Part shown: piece after piece, positions 12,305-23,987 of the stretch | How the letters are laid out: each line of letters starts with the position of its first letter | Position numbering within the stretch: position 1 is the stretch's first letter | Notes under the pieces: generated by a model | The model's database searches: none | What the model saw: only the letters and a program-made list of their open reading frames with translations | Told to the model about the DNA's origin: nothing | Program-made: the position numbers and the translations under genes | NCBI GenBank assembly: GCA_905183005.1 | Contig: CAJJDO010000017.1 | Location: 557,653-621,652 of the forward strand | DNA length: 64,000 nucleotides | Origin: Paramecium pentaurelia | Taxonomy: Eukaryota; Ciliophora; Oligohymenophorea; Peniculida; Parameciidae | Direction of reading: 5' to 3'

Positions 12305-15299
12305 ATGATAAATCGATCACCTACAATGAAATCATATAATAAATAAAATCAAAGCTAAGATCCTTTACTCATTTTAACCCCTCCAAGTAGTTTACGTGAA
12401 ATTAGTTGTTCATTTAGAGGTAATCTAAATCGACATGCAACAATGTTTAGTAAGAGAAATAAATAAGAATAATAAGAAGATTAATAATAATAAAGATAAT
12501 ATAGGTTGTAATTGCAAAAATTATATCAAGAAACATTTATTAAATAATTACTCGATAAAGCTAAGCCAATTAGCAAAATGAATAATTATTAAAAGTAAGT
12601 ACTTGATGACTTGTAATTTGGTTAGGATACATAAATAGATGATATAGATAGTAGTTGTTATAAATTTATGTTCAACTATTTCAACAATTATCCTATTATA
12701 TAACCGTAAAGCAATTTAAAACTTTGTTCAGATATTATTTTCATTATAAACACATTGATAATATTGTTATGGTTGCCATTTAAATATTCTTTTGAATTTG
12801 ATTCGATTCTATAAATATTAAATTATAATTATTACTATATAATTGAATACATACTCATTGTGATATTGATATTTGAAATAATTATCTAATTTAATTAGGC
12901 TTACATATTTAAAGGGAAAGTAATTAAGTAATAAATTCTTATTGTATTAGTTAGCATTATCATATAATATATAACTATTTAAAATAAGACATGATAAAAG
13001 ATCTTATCTGTTTAATTTCCTTGATAGTACTGTTATTTCAAACCTTTAAGACTGGAGAATTGAACATAGTTTTAATATGTATTTTTGGACTTCTTCAAGG
13101 ATCAAAATTATTGAAGGTTGTAAATAATACTCTAGAATATTTTAATATTTAGTAGAATAATTTAATTCCATTGGTCATAAATTTAATTGCAGTAATATAT
13201 TTAATTCATCTTGTATCTTGCATATAGTATACTTTAATAAAGGATATGAACAATATAAAATCGAATGTAATTTAAGAATATATTGAATGTTTTAATTGGG
13301 CATCCATTTATTTAACAAGTGCAGGATTTTCAAATATAGAATCTAGTAATAATGAGTAATTGATATTTTCATCATTAATATCAATAATATCTATATTAAT
13401 AGATGGATTTATTACTATAAAAATAGGTTTATATTTATATAATAGTACCTAAAGAATTAAGCATAATTAATACATTAATATGATGACAAATTATATGAAT
13501 ATAAATAGCATACATTTGAATTTACAACATAGAATCCGTAGTTATTTATAATACATTTATAAAGTAATTGAAATATAATAAATTAGTAAGAACAATAAAT
13601 GAATGATGAAGATATTACTTAAATAATGGGTAAATTGTCATACTAATTAAGAAGTGAATTGAAAAATTAATTATAGGCGAATATTTTAGAATAATGTAAA
13701 ATGATATCTTCAAATTTCTCATTTAAATTTAGGAAATAATTAGTATATTATATGGAAGAATTGAAGACAGTACCTGAATAAAGAATTTTAACATTAAATG
13801 AATAAGATGATAGTTCAATATATTTTATCAATAAAGGTGAAGTGAATGTGATATTTGAATAAACAAATAATATGCATGAGAAATATACTCGTAATCAAAT
13901 AAAGATATTGCAAAAAGGAGAGTACTTTGGATTTTTAGGATTTATAACTGGAAATAAAAGAACAGCCACAATAATAAGTAAAGGATTCTGTTAATTGTAC
14001 AAAATATAAAGACAACATTTTGTAAATTTACTTGAATAATTTCCAGATGACAAAGAGAAATTCTATATGATAAAAGATAAGGTTTAATTTCAATAAGATC
14101 TATCTATGCTTGATGTAAAATGTTATAGTTGTAAATCAACTAATCATTTGGTTAATTAATGTCCATTCCTACATTTTTAACCTGATAAAGATAGAGTAAT
14201 CAAATAATAATTGTATCCAATTTATTAAGAAAGAGAAGAAATGTAAATTAATTAAAGATATATATATCTATAGATAACGTAAATCCAAGTACATAAATGC
14301 TTTGTTATAATAAGCAGTAATTTAAGATTTAGCTAAAGAATTAATGAATGATTTGGAAAATGTTGAAGCAAGTGAAAATATATCAGAAGGTGAATCTGAA
14401 GATATTCATACAAGAACTATTAAAAGTATTATTTAAATTGTTTAATTAGGCACTTCGAATGTCCAAACAAAAAGTCTAAGCAAATCATTTAGTTAATATA
14501 GCAATCAATTAAGTAAGTTTAGTCATAGACCTTCCTAAACATTGACAGTAGCATTAAGTTAAAATTATCAATCCTAAAAATCTCAAGAAGAAATAGGAAA
14601 ATTTGAATAAGAAGTGATAAAGAAAACGTCATTGCATCGAAAGTCTTAATAAAAAGAAACAGCAGGTTTTGGAGCAAAATTTGAATCATAAATGCATAAT
14701 CCAATCTAAGACAATGATGAAGATATACCCAATATTGATATAATAGATGATGAAATCTAAGTGTTATAATAAGAAAGTTAAAGACCTGGTCAATAATTAT
14801 ATTATTCAGATAGAAGTCCTAGAGTTTACAGAAGGGTCTAATAAAAAGTTACATTTGATTAAAATCTATTTGGAATGAAGAATAGAAGGTCAAGTTTAAT
14901 TTATGAGAATTATATTTAACAAATGTATGAGGAAGAACATTATCAAATCGAATTTGTAAGATTAATTTAATTATTTACTTTAGCCAATCATAACTTAGCC
15001 TTCTGTAGGAGACTTCGATAAAATCTGTGAGTTCAGAGAATATTATCCAGAATATAACATTTCTAGAGTGATTAGGTTTCTGTAGAGAGTGACTTAGATA
15101 TATCATAGGCAATAGACAAATTCATTATATTCATTTTTATTTATAGCCATATAAAAAGGATATGCCATGAAAGACAAATTACATCATCACTTTCAAAGCA
15201 GAAACAATATCAAATCTAATTCTAATAGAAGAATATATAAGTATTTTATATTATTATATATTAATTAGGAAAGGTAAAGTCAAAACAGTTTTATTTTGA
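12305..15299 (+). CDS. Cyclic-nucleotide-gated-type cation channel with zinc knuckle
   Basis: A 953-residue protein with a hydrophilic, Gln-rich N-terminus, six hydrophobic segments (about 12720-13460), a C-linker (DEDITQIMGKLSYQLRSELK) and a cyclic-nucleotide-binding domain (about 13790-14090, with INKGEV and GEYFGFLGF). A CCHC zinc knuckle follows at 14121-14162, then a long disordered tail. Introns: 12928-12950, 13564-13586, 14243-14273, 14956-14983, 15241-15268. The pore reads TSAGFSN where potassium channels have T-x-x-GYG-D, and the S4 has few basic residues. HCN/CNG/EAG relatives set membrane excitability and ciliary beating in Paramecium; the assignment is by architecture. Confidence 0.88.
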
Positions 15300-15364
15300 A
15301 ATAAATAATCATGTTTTTATTTATATTTATAGTTTATTTTACTAAATGACAAATAATATAAAAT

Positions 15365-15733
15365 ATGCTAAAAAGAGATAAGAAACAAAAGGTTGACAAG
15401 ATAGTTTAAACTAATATGGAGGAAGATCCAAGACAATTCTATTTGATTGACACTCAAGAAGAAGTGAGTGGATAAATTTTAGAACGATTAAGATAATAAC
15501 CAATTGTCTAAATGAAGAAGGTACCTTTTGATAAAGAACATGGAAACACAATTGATAGTGTTCCTATTAACATTAAATCACATGTTAAATCAGAAAACGA
15601 ATTATACTTTGAATTACAATACTAAAATCCAAACTTACTACCATCTTATTATCCATTCTATTTTTTAAGAGAGAGATTTCCAAAATTGTTAATTGAATAT
15701 TATAAGAATAATAGTGTTTTAATATTGAAATGA
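15365..15733 (+). CDS. Small hypothetical protein
   Basis: Intronless frame of 122 residues starting MLKRDKKQKVDK, with TGA at 15731-15733. The first half is charged; the second half has aromatic clusters (PSYYPFYFLRERFPKLL). The chosen ATG is the first after an in-frame TGA. It starts 65 bp after the channel gene and ends nine bases before the convergent MORN gene. No family is recognised. A globular C-terminal half is suggested by the hydrophobic residues. Confidence 0.75.
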
Positions 15734-15742
15734 AATCTAAAA

Positions 15743-17262
15743 TCATAATGATTTCTTATTAACTAATTTTCCATTATCATAAATATTTATACAATATGGT
15801 TTATCCTTTAATAACTTGAAAACCATATGTTCACCATGTTATTTACCTTAAACAAACTCACCAATCTCTCTTATACCATTCACAACATCAGTAAATATTC
15901 CTTATCCATGTCTTTGTCCATCTTTATAAATCCCTTCAAAAATGTTATCATTTATGTATTTATATACTCCTTATCCTTCCTTTTTATCATTCAAGTATTC
16001 TCCTGTATAACTAACTAAATTATTACTCAATACATGTCGCCATTAGGAAATTTGACTATGGCACTTCCATGTCTCAACCCACATTTAAATTAACCAACAT
16101 ACAATTCTCCATTTTTATATTGATATGATCCTATTCCTTCTTTTCTATCCTATACATAATCTCCTTCATACTCATCTCCATTTGCATACTTATACAAACC
16201 TTTACCATTAAATAGTCCCATTTTCCATTATCCTTAATATTCATCTCCTGTAGTATATCTCATTATTCCAAACCCTTCTCTTATATCATTCTTTAAATCC
16301 CCTTGATAATAATCTCCTTTGAATTAGGCTTGAATCCCTCTACCTTCTATTTTACCATTTACCCATTTCCCCTATTTAATCCAGTATCGCTTTTTCTAAT
16401 CTACGATTAATTATTAACCCCAAACAAAATTATCCTCTCTAAAAACACCATATTAATAAGTCTAAGCTGTTTTATTAAATAATAATCCTATCATAAAATA
16501 ATATAATTCTTTACCTCTACCAAATTTTTTGTCTTTTTTGATTTCTCCAATATAAAAATCTTCATTTTGATATACAATTTTATTAACATCAGGACTTCGA
16601 GTCAATAAAAACTCAGGTTAAATCCAATCATATTTAATTTCATGAGATTGAACAAAATTTTTCAATTATTCATTATAAATATTCTTTTCCAGAATTTCAT
16701 TAATATCCAACAACTTAATTTTTTCATTTAAATCATTACTAATTTTTACCAAATCTTATATTCTCATTCTCTAACCTATAAAATTAGTTATTTCTTCAAT
16801 ATTATCTAAGACTCTTTCATCATGAAATGTTGCTAATAATTCACATTATTCATTTGTAAATTAATTAATATTTCCTTATTATAAAATCACAAAACTATCT
16901 GCTAAATCTTCCAACATAGAATACAATTATTGTATATCATGAATATAAAATTAAAGCAATTTTTCTAATTATTCATTGATATTCTAAACTACTGATTTAA
17001 ATTAATCTGCTTTTTGTTATAATATTATAGTAAGTTGCAATTTATCAAATTTAGTAATTGAATCCTTACATAATTATTGAATTTATGAAATTGTTTTAAC
17101 ATCTTTGACATGATCACTATGATAATCCTGATAGCAAAAACAACACATCAACCTTTTATCACAATGAGGGTTTAAACAAATAGCTATTAATTTGTTAGAT
17201 CCTTAATCATGTTGTCTTTCACATTTTTTTTCAGTTTTTATATATGATTATGATTATTGCAT
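15743..17262 (-). CDS. Zinc-finger (B-box-like) and MORN-repeat protein
   Basis: A 498-residue protein. Residues about 15-60 hold a Cys/His cluster (CLNPHCDKRLMCCFC, then HSDH) resembling a B-box or UBR-type zinc finger. A coiled-coil region follows to about residue 260. The C-terminal half has at least eight MORN repeats of the form G-x-Y-x-G-x-W/F (for example GDEYEGDYV). One 23-bp intron lies at 16011-16033. MORN repeats usually bind membranes or scaffold proteins at the cortex and cilia. The N-terminal finger plus coiled coil resembles a TRIM arrangement without a RING. TGA at 15745-15743. Confidence 0.85.
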
Positions 17263-17376
17263 TAATATAATTTTATTTTCAATAATTTAATAGATAAATA
17301 ATTATTATTTCAAATTAATTATTGCATTTTAACTACTACTCAAATGCAAAAATATATTTTAAATAAACTATACATC

Positions 17377-18540
17377 TCATTATTCAAGTGGAACATCATA
17401 TTCAAAGTCTTTTGTAGTTAATCCTTTACATTAATACTATCCTTCTCTAATAAAATGCCCTCTAAAATATCTATAATTTTTATATTTCTTTTTTGTTTCA
17501 CTCATTTTCTTTGGTACTTTTATCTATTTTACTAAATCTTCCTCTTCTAATTGATAAACATATGGATTCTATTATTCTTTTTTTTTATTCTTTTCTTCAT
17601 CATTTCCTTATTTCTAAGAATTTCTTTTTTTCTTTGGTTTTAAAAGTACTGAAAACTATTCATTTTCATTATTATTAGATTCATTAAATAATTAGAGTTT
17701 TCTTGAATAATCATTTTCTAATAAAGTCAATTTATAAATTGGACATTGTTTGTTTTATTCAATTGTTTTATACAACATTGGATGAAATGTTAATTAATTT
17801 GCATTATTAGTAAAAAATCTATTAATCCTTCTAAATTCTTCCATCAATTATAAATAAAAATAGATCTTTTTAAATTGATGTCTAGTTGTTATTTTTGAAA
17901 ATTTACTATATCTCTCCTCTCTTGATTCAGAAAAACAACTAGCATAACATTTTAATAATTCTTATAATTTCATTGCACTTTCTCTAAAATCTATTACAAA
18001 ATAATCATCTTTATATTCTTATATGTCATGATCCAAAATTCTTAACATTGATAATACTGTTATAGGTTATATCATTGTATGTTTTTAATAAAAATCAGAT
18101 CTCCTTAATGACTTTATCACTGAAAATATATAACAATCCTTAAATCCTAATAATCCTGGTTTCAACCATGTTTTAACATAATCAGCATATCTAGTTGAAT
18201 ATAATTATATTCCTGTCAATCTTTTGAATTCATGTTTTGCATATTCCATATTACCTCTTGTTTTTATAGCTGTTTCAAATAATGTAGCTAATTATTCCTT
18301 AGACATATTTTCATTGTAATCAACAAAAGATTCCCATCTAAATATATTTAATCAATATTTCTACGCTCTTTTTAATCTATAAGCCTTCTCAATCTTTATT
18401 CCAACTTGAGCTTCTAAATGTCTTGCAACTTATCCCCAATTTTTACAATTAGGTCCACCATGCACATCTACTATTTAAACTAATTCTTTAGATATGCTTA
18501 AGTATTTCCCTTTACTCTTTTGTCTATCCTTTTATCTCAT
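17377..18540 (-). CDS. Orphan protein with C-terminal basic domain
   Basis: 378 residues. It starts MRQKDRQKSKGKYLSISKEL, directly after an in-frame TGA upstream. One 27-bp intron (near 18330-18356) carries an in-frame TGA and must be spliced out. The N-terminus includes VDVHGGPNCKNWGQVARHL. The middle is helical. Near residue 290 is a lysine-rich stretch (KPKKKRNSQK, then EEKNKKKEQQ) that could be a nuclear localisation signal. I do not recognise the family. A nuclear role is inferred from the basic stretches only. Confidence 0.8.
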
Positions 18541-18879
18541 TAGAATAAGTAAAATTATTCATTATTTTTCCCCTTTCTATTTCGCATTTTAATTTTTGTC
18601 AAAAATATAATAAACATTATTATAAAAATAACACTAAATCTCCTTTTACATATTTATATATAAAATATTTATTTATTTATATCATAATACTCTATTCACT
18701 ATTTTTTAATACATTACTTAGTTATATAATATTATCTTAAATCATAAATTAACTATGAAATGCTAGTAATAAATATTTATAAATCAATATTATTTTTAGT
18801 ATATAAAATATGAAATTATTTAATATATATTAAATTAAATATATTAAGTGAATTAAGCAAAATACAAATTAATTAAATA
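18541..18879. other. Intergenic, no gene seen
   Basis: Very AT-rich spacer between two minus-strand genes. It should contain the promoter of the 17377 gene and the 3' region of the DNase II gene. No recognisable element. Confidence 0.5.
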
Positions 18880-19961
18880 TCAGCATGTTTGTCTTTCGAT
18901 AAATGCCTTATTTATAACATTCCATATCTTGGAATGTAAAAAACAAAAAGTAGTTCCTCCTCTTTTATTTTAGGTTGTCATTCTATTCAAATCAGACATA
19001 CAAACATATGGCATTGCACTTTATACAGAAATACCGAATTTTGAATGATCTTTTGTATATTTAAATTTATAACCCTAAAAATAGAATTAATATTATACAT
19101 TATGATTTCTATAAATATTACTATATGTTTGATAAGTATTTGAACAAGCTGCTTCCTATAAGCCTCCAGTTCCATTTCCCCATGTTTCCATTACTAAACC
19201 AACTTTTAAAATAGGAGCAACAATTGTAGCATAAAAGTCATCCGCTAAATTTTAGTTCTTTGAAATAACATGGATATTCATTCCATTCTTGCTCTTAACT
19301 TAAGTAGTTCCACTTTATGATGGAATTTTTCTTGAATTATTTCTTAAAGCATAAATATTTGGATAAGTTGACTCAAAAGTACTAATCTCATTAGCCTTTT
19401 GAGTTAAGGTTTAAGCAATAATATATTGCTCAGCTACAACATTAATTTGGGATGTTGTCATTGTGACACAAAAATAATGTTATCCATTTACACTAGAACT
19501 GCTTGGCATTCCAGGTATAATATTACTAAATTTATATTACTAAAAATTTACTTTTAAGTATCATCAAAGACAGGGAATTATGGTGTTGAATGATTAATAA
19601 TGAATCCTTATCCATTAGAAGATGCTGATAGTATACCTTTGGAATGAGCTCTATCAGAGATAGTTGATTTTCCATAAGGTTAATCATTCCATACTACATT
19701 CATAGTTGTACTTGAAGTAAATGAGATTTGACTCACAGTTCTTTATAAGGGTGATGTATGATCTCTTAAATCATCATTCATTAGATTCATAGTAGAACAG
19801 TCATTTTGTGAATCACAATAATAGTATTCAAATCCACTATATGGTATATTAGTATCAGCAGGTAGTTTGAATATCAGCCACCAATCAACTTATGATCCTG
19901 TTGTGCTTAAACAACTTTGACTAAAGACCTAAATCACAAGAACTAGCAGAAGGATTTTCAT
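18880..19961 (-). CDS. DNase II (acid endonuclease) family protein
   Basis: 351 residues with a signal peptide (MKILLLVLVIQVFSQ), then VDWWLIFKLP near the N-terminus. Both HxK-type catalytic motifs of the DNase II/PLD-like fold are visible: RAHSKG in the first half and KDHSKFGIS near the C-terminus. The diagnostic C-terminal signature CMSDLNRMTTQNKRGGTTFC is also present. One 26-bp intron lies at 19526-19551. TGA at 18882-18880. In animals DNase II cuts DNA in lysosomes at acid pH. In a bacteria-eating ciliate a food-vacuole role in DNA digestion is likely but inferred. Length and motif order agree with the family. Confidence 0.93.
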
Positions 19962-20217
19962 TGTTACAATTATCGTAAAATAATCTTTTGATTTTTTATT
20001 ATGATATCACTTTATATGTCATCTGACGCACTTTTTATGTAATATAATGTTATTTAAAACCATAAATCATTGTACAATACTATTCAATAAAAATAAATTA
20101 AATGACATTTATTATTAATAATAATACAAAGATTTTTAATCATACTATTTTTTAAAAAATTCTATATAATTTATACATTTTTCTCTTTTGATTAATATTT
20201 CTGTCGCTCCAAAATTC

Positions 20218-20669
20218 TCATAATGATATAAATTCAATTTAATAACATAAATGTGCTTTAAATGTTCTATTTATTTATATCGCATCGACTTAGAAATCAA
20301 ATTTTAGAATTTACATCCTTAATTAAAGATCTCCTTAATAATCACAATTTTAATTTGTATATCTAAGAATTTCTAAAGTTTTAACATAATCATTCTTATT
20401 TATGAATATACTAATACATCTAAATGTTTGATCAAATATACAAATATTTCAAATTCATATTTTTGATTACCTTTTGATAATTATCATAAATTACTCAATA
20501 TAAATATGCTTTCTCAAATATTTACAATCAATACTTAATAATATTCTGAAAATAGTACTTATACTTAACACATAAATTATATTGTTATCAATTTTTTAAT
20601 TTACTTATGTATAGAATACATACTATGTATTTTATAAATTAAAGTGAAATGTATACATTGTAAATTCAT
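20218..20669 (-). CDS. Small protein with four candidate introns
   Basis: A consistent minus-strand model of 120 residues needs four introns of 20, 22, 24 and 23 bp in 452 bp. It starts MNLQCIHFTLIYK and ends FKAHLCYQIEFISL before TGA at 20220-20218. The last exon (KTLEILRYTNQNCDYQGDL) is the most convincing part. With so many introns chosen by eye the 5' half is uncertain, and an alternative is that only the 3' exon is real. No family is recognised. It lies between the DNase II gene and the kinase, on the opposite strand to the kinase. Confidence 0.4.
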
Positions 20670-20931
20670 AATGAATAATATCAATATTCTTATCAGAAAA
20701 TAAAGTTCTAATGGATGAGTAATTTGTTAAAAATAAATAGATAATTAATAATCTTCATATCAAAATACGTCATAGAAAAATACTAAATAAAAATTATGAA
20801 AATATGAAAGGAAAAGAGAGTTAATTATTAGAATTGAGTATTTTAGAGTGAAATGGATGGTTATTTTAAGTAAATTGAATATAAATTTTATTGATTATAT
20901 TTATAAAAATTTGTCAGTTAATCGAACAATC

Positions 20932-22474
20932 ATGTAAAGAAAAATAGAATGCTATAATAAAGGACTTTTTACTTCAATGTCTCAATTTGAACTCAAACAA
21001 AGATCAAATGGTAAGACTAGTTTAGGAACTGGATCTTTTGGAACTGTTAATCTGGTATAACATGTTAAATCATAATCACTTTATGCTATAAAATCAATTT
21101 AACAAAGCAATATCTAAACTCCATATGAATAGGAAGGAGTAGAAAGAGAAATAAAAGTACATTTAAAGTGTCATCATCCAAATATAGTAAATTTGTATGA
21201 TAGTTTCATTGAACACGGAAATGTATATATGGTTTTAGAATATGCAGAGAATGGAAACTTATATAATTATGTATAAAGGAGAAAAAGATTAGATGAAAAA
21301 GAAGCCTGTAAATACTTTATTTAAACTTGCAAAGCATTGCAATATCTACATGAAATAAATGTATTCCATAGAGATATTAAAGTAATAAATGATATAAACA
21401 TATATAGCCTGAGAATCTATTATTAGATAGTAATAATGATATAAAATTATGTGATTTTGGATGGTGTGCTGAGAATATTCATCTTAAAAGAAAGACATTT
21501 TGTGGAACCTATGAATATATGGCACCTGAAATTGTCTCTGATTCACCATATGATTATAAAATTGATATATGGTCAGTTGGTGTATTACTATATGAATTAT
21601 TGCATGGATATGCTCCATTTAAAGGGAAAGAGTATAAGGAAATTGCAGCAAATATAAAGAATGGCTTAATACGTTATTCCAGTTCAATAAATACAGATGC
21701 TTAAGATCTAATTAAGAATATATTATAAAAAGATCCATCTTAAAGATTATCATTCAAAGATATATATTAATCTCCATTTGTTCAGAGATGTTATCCATAA
21801 TAAGGATGTAATAATTTTATACAATAATTATAATAGAATTAAAGATATCTTTGTCTCCAAGGTCTAGTTTTTCAGTTGATTAAAATTCAATTTAAAAATA
21901 TTAATCTCCTTTGATAAGTCATAAATAATAACCAATTGGTAGATTAAATTAAACAAATGGTAATAATTTGAATAATTCATCATCTTTGAGTATTAAATCT
22001 CCTAATATATCAAAAACTAGAGTTGATTCAAAGAAATAATAAAATATATTTGATGATATTAAAAAGAAAATCATATATGAATAAACTAGTCCTTTAAGAG
22101 ATGCAACAAATATGCATAAAAGAAATTAAGCTAGTTTAACTAATTTAATTAAGAATTCTAATACTAAAATTACTTAAATAAAAAGTCCTTAACCTAAAAA
22201 GATCTAATTAAGTAAATACTGTTCAAAATCAAGAAATTTTGATGAAAATGGAACTCTTAAATTATTAGATTAATTTAAATCTATGCCATCATTTACAATT
22301 GAAGATCAATAGCATACTTTTGAAGAAGAAAACAGATTAAATTTAAAGACTGATAGAGTTATTAAAGGGTAAAATAAAGATTGTATTTCTAGATTCAAAA
22401 AAGAATCTCATCAATCTTAAGATTTAGATAAGATACTAAAAATGTATCTAAGTATGTGCAGTAGTAGATAATGA
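20932..22474 (+). CDS. Aurora-like serine/threonine kinase
   Basis: 495 residues. The catalytic domain is N-terminal: GTGSFGTV, YAIKSI, HRDIKPENLL, DFGW and an activation segment KRKTFCGTYEYMAPE. DFGW and the threonine before CGT are typical of Aurora kinases, although Aurora usually has DYLPPE. A C-terminal tail of about 220 residues is Ser/Asn/Gln rich with many SP sites. Introns: 21382-21407 (26 bp) and 21808-21836 (29 bp). A second in-frame ATG at 20977 (MSQFELK) may be the true start. Aurora kinases control chromosome segregation and cilia; assignment within the family is tentative. Confidence 0.9.
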
Positions 22475-23104
22475 ATTGTTGTTTTTATAATTTAGTACTT
22501 TATAAATATTTTTCATTTCTAATTATATTCTAAGATCGGTCAAAGAAATTTATTAGTCGTTAAATCTGAAATTATATAATTAAATCATTTACAATAAATA
22601 AATATAATATGATATTTTATATAATGATATTCTATATTAAATAGATAGAGAATGTATTAAATGTATATTTATATTGATATAATTTAATCATTTTCTAATC
22701 ACAATTTATAATTTAATTATGAATTTGTTAAAATAATCATAAACCAAGTCATAAAGCAAATTTAAAAAATGTAAGAAGTTTTTAAGATTAGTTACTAAAT
22801 AGATGATTCTAAAACAAATTAAAAAATTCATCCTAAACTTATTTAGCTACTAATTCAAATTTGTCCATTTTTGTGAGTTAATTTGAATTATTTCCATTTA
22901 CAACAATCCCAAAACCGGTAAACATATTAATTCTTATTTAATATTCAATAAATGGGAACTCTAAAAACTTTATTAATTAGCATATATGTGATATTTTTAT
23001 TATAATATCCAATTTTTATTATTATTCATTTAGTCCATAGATTCTATAAATTAATTTAAATCTCAAGTCATTCTAATTACATTTTTAATATAAAATTAAA
23101 TCTA
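22475..23104. other. Intergenic, no gene seen
   Basis: Contains an isolated 63-codon frame starting at 22719 with no further support. Otherwise AT-rich spacer. Confidence 0.45.
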
Positions 23105-23502
23105 ATGAATACTCAAGACCATGATGCTGGGGTGAAAACAAGATCAATGAATGTAAGTGAAAGACTAGTAGATATGTCTGCAAAACGAGTTTATTGTCAT
23201 ATATCAAAAGCAAAGAAAACATAGTTAATTCAAACTGTACTGAAATAAAAATGCAAAATTAAGAAAGTAAGATTTTCTAAAAATTTTAGATAGCAAAAGA
23301 CCTTAATATTAACTATGCTACTGCCAAAACTATACTACATTGCTATAAGAAAAAGGAAATTAATTTGGATGAAGATTCAGAGTTAAAAAGGGCTAGTTAT
23401 AGTTCATTAAAGAATGACCCTAAATTATACGTTTAAATTAAAGAAGGAGAAAAAGTAATAAACCACTATGAATATTTTGATATGATAAAAAGAAGCTAAT
23501 GA
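23105..23502 (+). CDS. Small helix-turn-helix-like protein
   Basis: 124 residues; one 23-bp intron at 23267-23289. The central part reads KKIAKDLNINYATAKTILHC, which has the spacing of a homeodomain-like or Psq-type helix-turn-helix in which I-x-x-A begins the first helix and YATAKTIL forms the recognition helix. It is preceded by basic residues and followed by KKKEINLDEDSE. Such short HTH proteins bind DNA, sometimes as remnants of transposases. It is not flanked by other transposon signs. The function is inferred from the motif alone. Confidence 0.75.
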
Positions 23503-23987
23503 TTTTTTTTTAACTCGTCTTAATTATGCATTTTACTATATATATATACAAAAAAATAGAAAGTTCCTAGAAAAATTAAACGACTAGGACTGGAATCCTT
23601 AATGTAATACTTAAATAATATCATAATAAGTAGAGAATTGACTTGATTATTTTATTCCAATATATGTATTTAATAAAACTTAGAATATATTGTCATTTAA
23701 TGGAATTATTGAGCTTTAATGTTTAATTTATGAATTATATATTCTAAATTCTTTATAGTATTGTTTATTTTGGATTTTATTAAATTATCACAAACTCCTT
23801 CAATATTTAAATTTTTAAACAAAAGAACTAAGAATTTGGTAGGAAAGTCGATGTAGAATTGCTAATATATTTGTAATATAATAAATAAAAATATATCAAT
23901 GTTATATATTTTAAATGCGTCCTTAAAATATGTTACAAAATGACTTGCAAATCAAAAATTATTTTATATTTTGAATTGTAAACAAAT
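23503..23987. other. Intergenic, no gene seen
   Basis: AT-rich spacer between the HTH and Nudix-like genes. No intron-linked coding exons found. Confidence 0.5.

Noticed and set aside
23105..23502. HTH protein as part of a transposon
   Set aside because: No terminal repeats, DDE-type residues or transposase-length frame nearby.
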